In this document: piece after piece, positions 62,670-64,000 of the stretch
Position numbering within the stretch: the first letter of the stretch is position 1
Layout: each line of letters opens with the position of its first letter
NCBI GenBank assembly: GCA_016793775.1
Contig: JAEULK010000076.1
Span: 16,521 to 80,520, forward strand
From: Sphingopyxis sp.
GTDB lineage: Bacteria > Pseudomonadota > Alphaproteobacteria > Sphingomonadales > Sphingomonadaceae
Direction of reading: 5' to 3'
DNA length: 64,000 bases
The notes under the pieces: model-generated
Told to the model about the DNA's origin: nothing
Seen by the model: the letters and a program-made list of their open reading frames with translations, nothing else
Databases searched by the model: none
Translations under genes and position numbers: made by a program

Positions 62670-63469
62670 GCTGGCTGCGCGTCGTGCGCGGCGACGCGCC
62701 GCTCGTCGTCGCTTTTCCGCATGGAGGGACCGATCTCGCGGGCCTCGACGACCAGTTCGTCTCGCCCTGGCTGGCGCGGCTCGACACCGATTGGTGGATC
62801 GCCGAGCTTTGCGCCTTTGCCGCCGATCTCGGCGCGACATTGGTCGCGACCGATATTTCGCGCAGCGTCATCGACATGAACCGCGATCCCTCGGGCGCCT
62901 CGCTCTATCCGGGGCAGGCGACGACCGAGCTGTGCCCGACGACGACCTTCGACGGCGCGCGGCTTTACCGCGACGGCGGGCCCGATGCGGCCGAGATCGC
63001 ACGGCGGCTGGAAACCTGGCACCGCCCCTATCATGCGGCGCTGGCAGCCGAGATCGACCGGCTCAAGGCGCGCCATGGCCGGGTTGTCCTGTATGACGCC
63101 CATTCGATCCGCAGTCATGTGCCGCGGCTGTTCGACGGCGAATTGCCGCAGTTCAACATCGGCACCAACGGCGGGGCGACCTGCGCGCCCGAGCTTGAAA
63201 CGATCGTTGCGACCATCTGTGCCGACAGCGGGTACAGCCATGTCGCCAACGGCCGCTTCAAGGGCGGCTGGACGACGCGCCATTATGGGCGCCCCGAACG
63301 CGGCGTGCATGCGATCCAGATGGAACTGGCGCAGCGCGGCTATATGGCCGAGCCCGCGACGCCGGGCGAGGCGAACTGGCCGTCGCCGCTCGACCCCGAC
63401 CCCGCGATCCGGCCCGTGCTGGAGCAAGTGATCGCCGCGACCCTCGATTTTGCGAAAGGATGTTCATGA
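62666..63469 (+). CDS. hutG: N-formylglutamate deformylase HutG
   Basis: A 267-residue N-formylglutamate amidohydrolase, giving formate and L-glutamate, the last step of this branch. Typical parts: [45 protein letters not shown] and [11 protein letters not shown]. Start GTG at 62666 in the hutH stop. It pairs with hutF, which makes its substrate, and overlaps hutU by four bases. Confidence 0.93.
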   Translation: MSWLRVVRGDAPLVVAFPHGGTDLAGLDDQFVSPWLARLDTDWWIAELCAFAADLGATLVATDISRSVIDMNRDPSGASLYPGQATTELCPTTTFDGARLYRDGGPDAAEIARRLETWHRPYHAALAAEIDRLKARHGRVVLYDAHSIRSHVPRLFDGELPQFNIGTNGGATCAPELETIVATICADSGYSHVANGRFKGGWTTRHYGRPERGVHAIQMELAQRGYMAEPATPGEANWPSPLDPDPAIRPVLEQVIAATLDFAKGCS

Positions 63470-64000
63470 CCCGTCTCGACAACAGCCGCGTGATCCGCCC
63501 GGCGACCGGCAGCGAGATCAGCGCGAAAAGCTGGCTCACCGAAGCGCCGCTGCGCATGCTGATGAACAATCTCCACCCCGACGTCGCCGAGGCGCCGCAC
63601 GAACTGGTCGTCTATGGCGGCATCGGCCGCGCCGCGCGCGACTGGGAAAGCTATGACCGGATCGTCGAGACGCTGAAGCGGCTCGAGGGCGACGAGACGC
63701 TGCTGATCCAGTCGGGCAAGCCCGTCGGTGTGTTCCGCACGCACGAAAACGCCCCGCGCGTGCTGCTCGCCAATTCGAACCTCGTCCCCGAATGGGCGAA
63801 TTGGGAGCATTTCAACGCGCTCGATAAAAAGGGCCTGATGATGTACGGCCAGATGACCGCGGGCAGCTGGATCTACATCGGCAGCCAGGGAATCGTGCAG
63901 GGCACCTACGAGACCTTCGTCGAGATGGGGCGGCAGCACTACGATGGCCGGCTCGCGGGACGGTGGATCCTCACCGCGGGGCTCGGTGGGATGGGCGGCG
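63466..64000 (+). CDS. hutU: Urocanate hydratase HutU, partial (N-terminal part)
   Basis: First 178 residues of urocanase, which converts urocanate to imidazolone propionate with tightly bound NAD. Conserved N-terminal parts are seen: [72 protein letters not shown] and TAGLGGMGG at the window edge, where the NAD-binding glycine motif begins. The rest (about 380 residues) lies outside the window. Overlaps hutG by ATGA. Confidence 0.95.
   Translation, partial: MTRLDNSRVIRPATGSEISAKSWLTEAPLRMLMNNLHPDVAEAPHELVVYGGIGRAARDWESYDRIVETLKRLEGDETLLIQSGKPVGVFRTHENAPRVLLANSNLVPEWANWEHFNALDKKGLMMYGQMTAGSWIYIGSQGIVQGTYETFVEMGRQHYDGRLAGRWILTAGLGGMGG

Noticed and set aside
1-64000. CRISPR arrays, rRNA or tRNA genes, prophage
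   Set aside because: No regular repeat-spacer arrays, no cloverleaf or rRNA-like sequence and no phage structural genes were recognised on reading.
1-64000. Many long open frames antisense to or out of phase with the genes listed
   Set aside because: They arise from high GC content; translations are Arg/Ala/Pro-rich without domains, and lie opposite strong family matches.

Overview
The window is GC-rich, gene-dense DNA with four large TonB-dependent receptors, an FG-GAP/CRTAC1 protein beside one of them, a complete-looking histidine-utilisation locus and many hydrolases and transporters. This style, and a class III aminotransferase that closely resembles fumonisin aminotransferase FumI as I remember it, suggest an alphaproteobacterium of the Sphingomonadaceae (Sphingopyxis/Sphingomonas-like). 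The taxonomic call is an inference from family knowledge; no search was run.

Layout. 1-3779: acyl-CoA metabolism (partial enoyl-CoA hydratase-like gene, two divergent acyl-CoA ligases, one small unknown protein). 3938-6706: metal-resistance remnants and regulators (a fused CopB fragment, a YnfA-type membrane protein, a CadR/PbrR-like MerR regulator with its operator, a CDF-type transporter, a MarR regulator). 7225-16805: a catabolic module with a propionyl/acetyl-CoA synthetase, a cupin and a TonB receptor on one strand, and an AraC regulator, SDR, E1 alpha, E1 beta, a 76-residue free-standing lipoyl protein and a lipoate-protein ligase on the other. The module has no E2 or E3 and is bracketed at about 7223 and 16943 by the inward-facing ends of two decayed IS3-family elements in the same orientation. 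17248-24322: a TetR/MFS pair divergent from an operon of TonB receptor, FumI-like aminotransferase, PfkB kinase and class II aldolase; the order suggests a transaminate-phosphorylate-retro-aldol route for a 2-amino-polyol. 24463-30442 (minus strand): ECF sigma factor, cystathionine beta-lyase-like enzyme, TonB receptor, CRTAC1 protein.

30759-57214: a long region for amide or peptide use, containing two DAACS symporters, Lrp and IclR regulators, RidA, four amidohydrolases (one with its HxH metal motif lost), M20 and M14 peptidases, a ketopantoate-reductase-like enzyme, an SDR, a NodB-type deacetylase, an MFS carrier and a creatininase-like protein. Its plus-strand operon runs by overlapping genes into a sulfide/persulfide module (metallo-beta-lactamase persulfide dioxygenase-like protein, DUF442-SQR fusion, TauE/SafE exporter), so the substrate may release reduced sulfur. 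57303-57903 is a chimeric pseudogene (Nramp N-terminus joined to a fragment of another gene). 57900-64000: hutC-hutF divergent from hutI-hutH-hutG-hutU, around a perfect 18-bp palindrome; this is the two-step formimino/formyl-glutamate route from histidine to glutamate. hutU runs off the right edge. I saw no rRNA, tRNA or CRISPR array.
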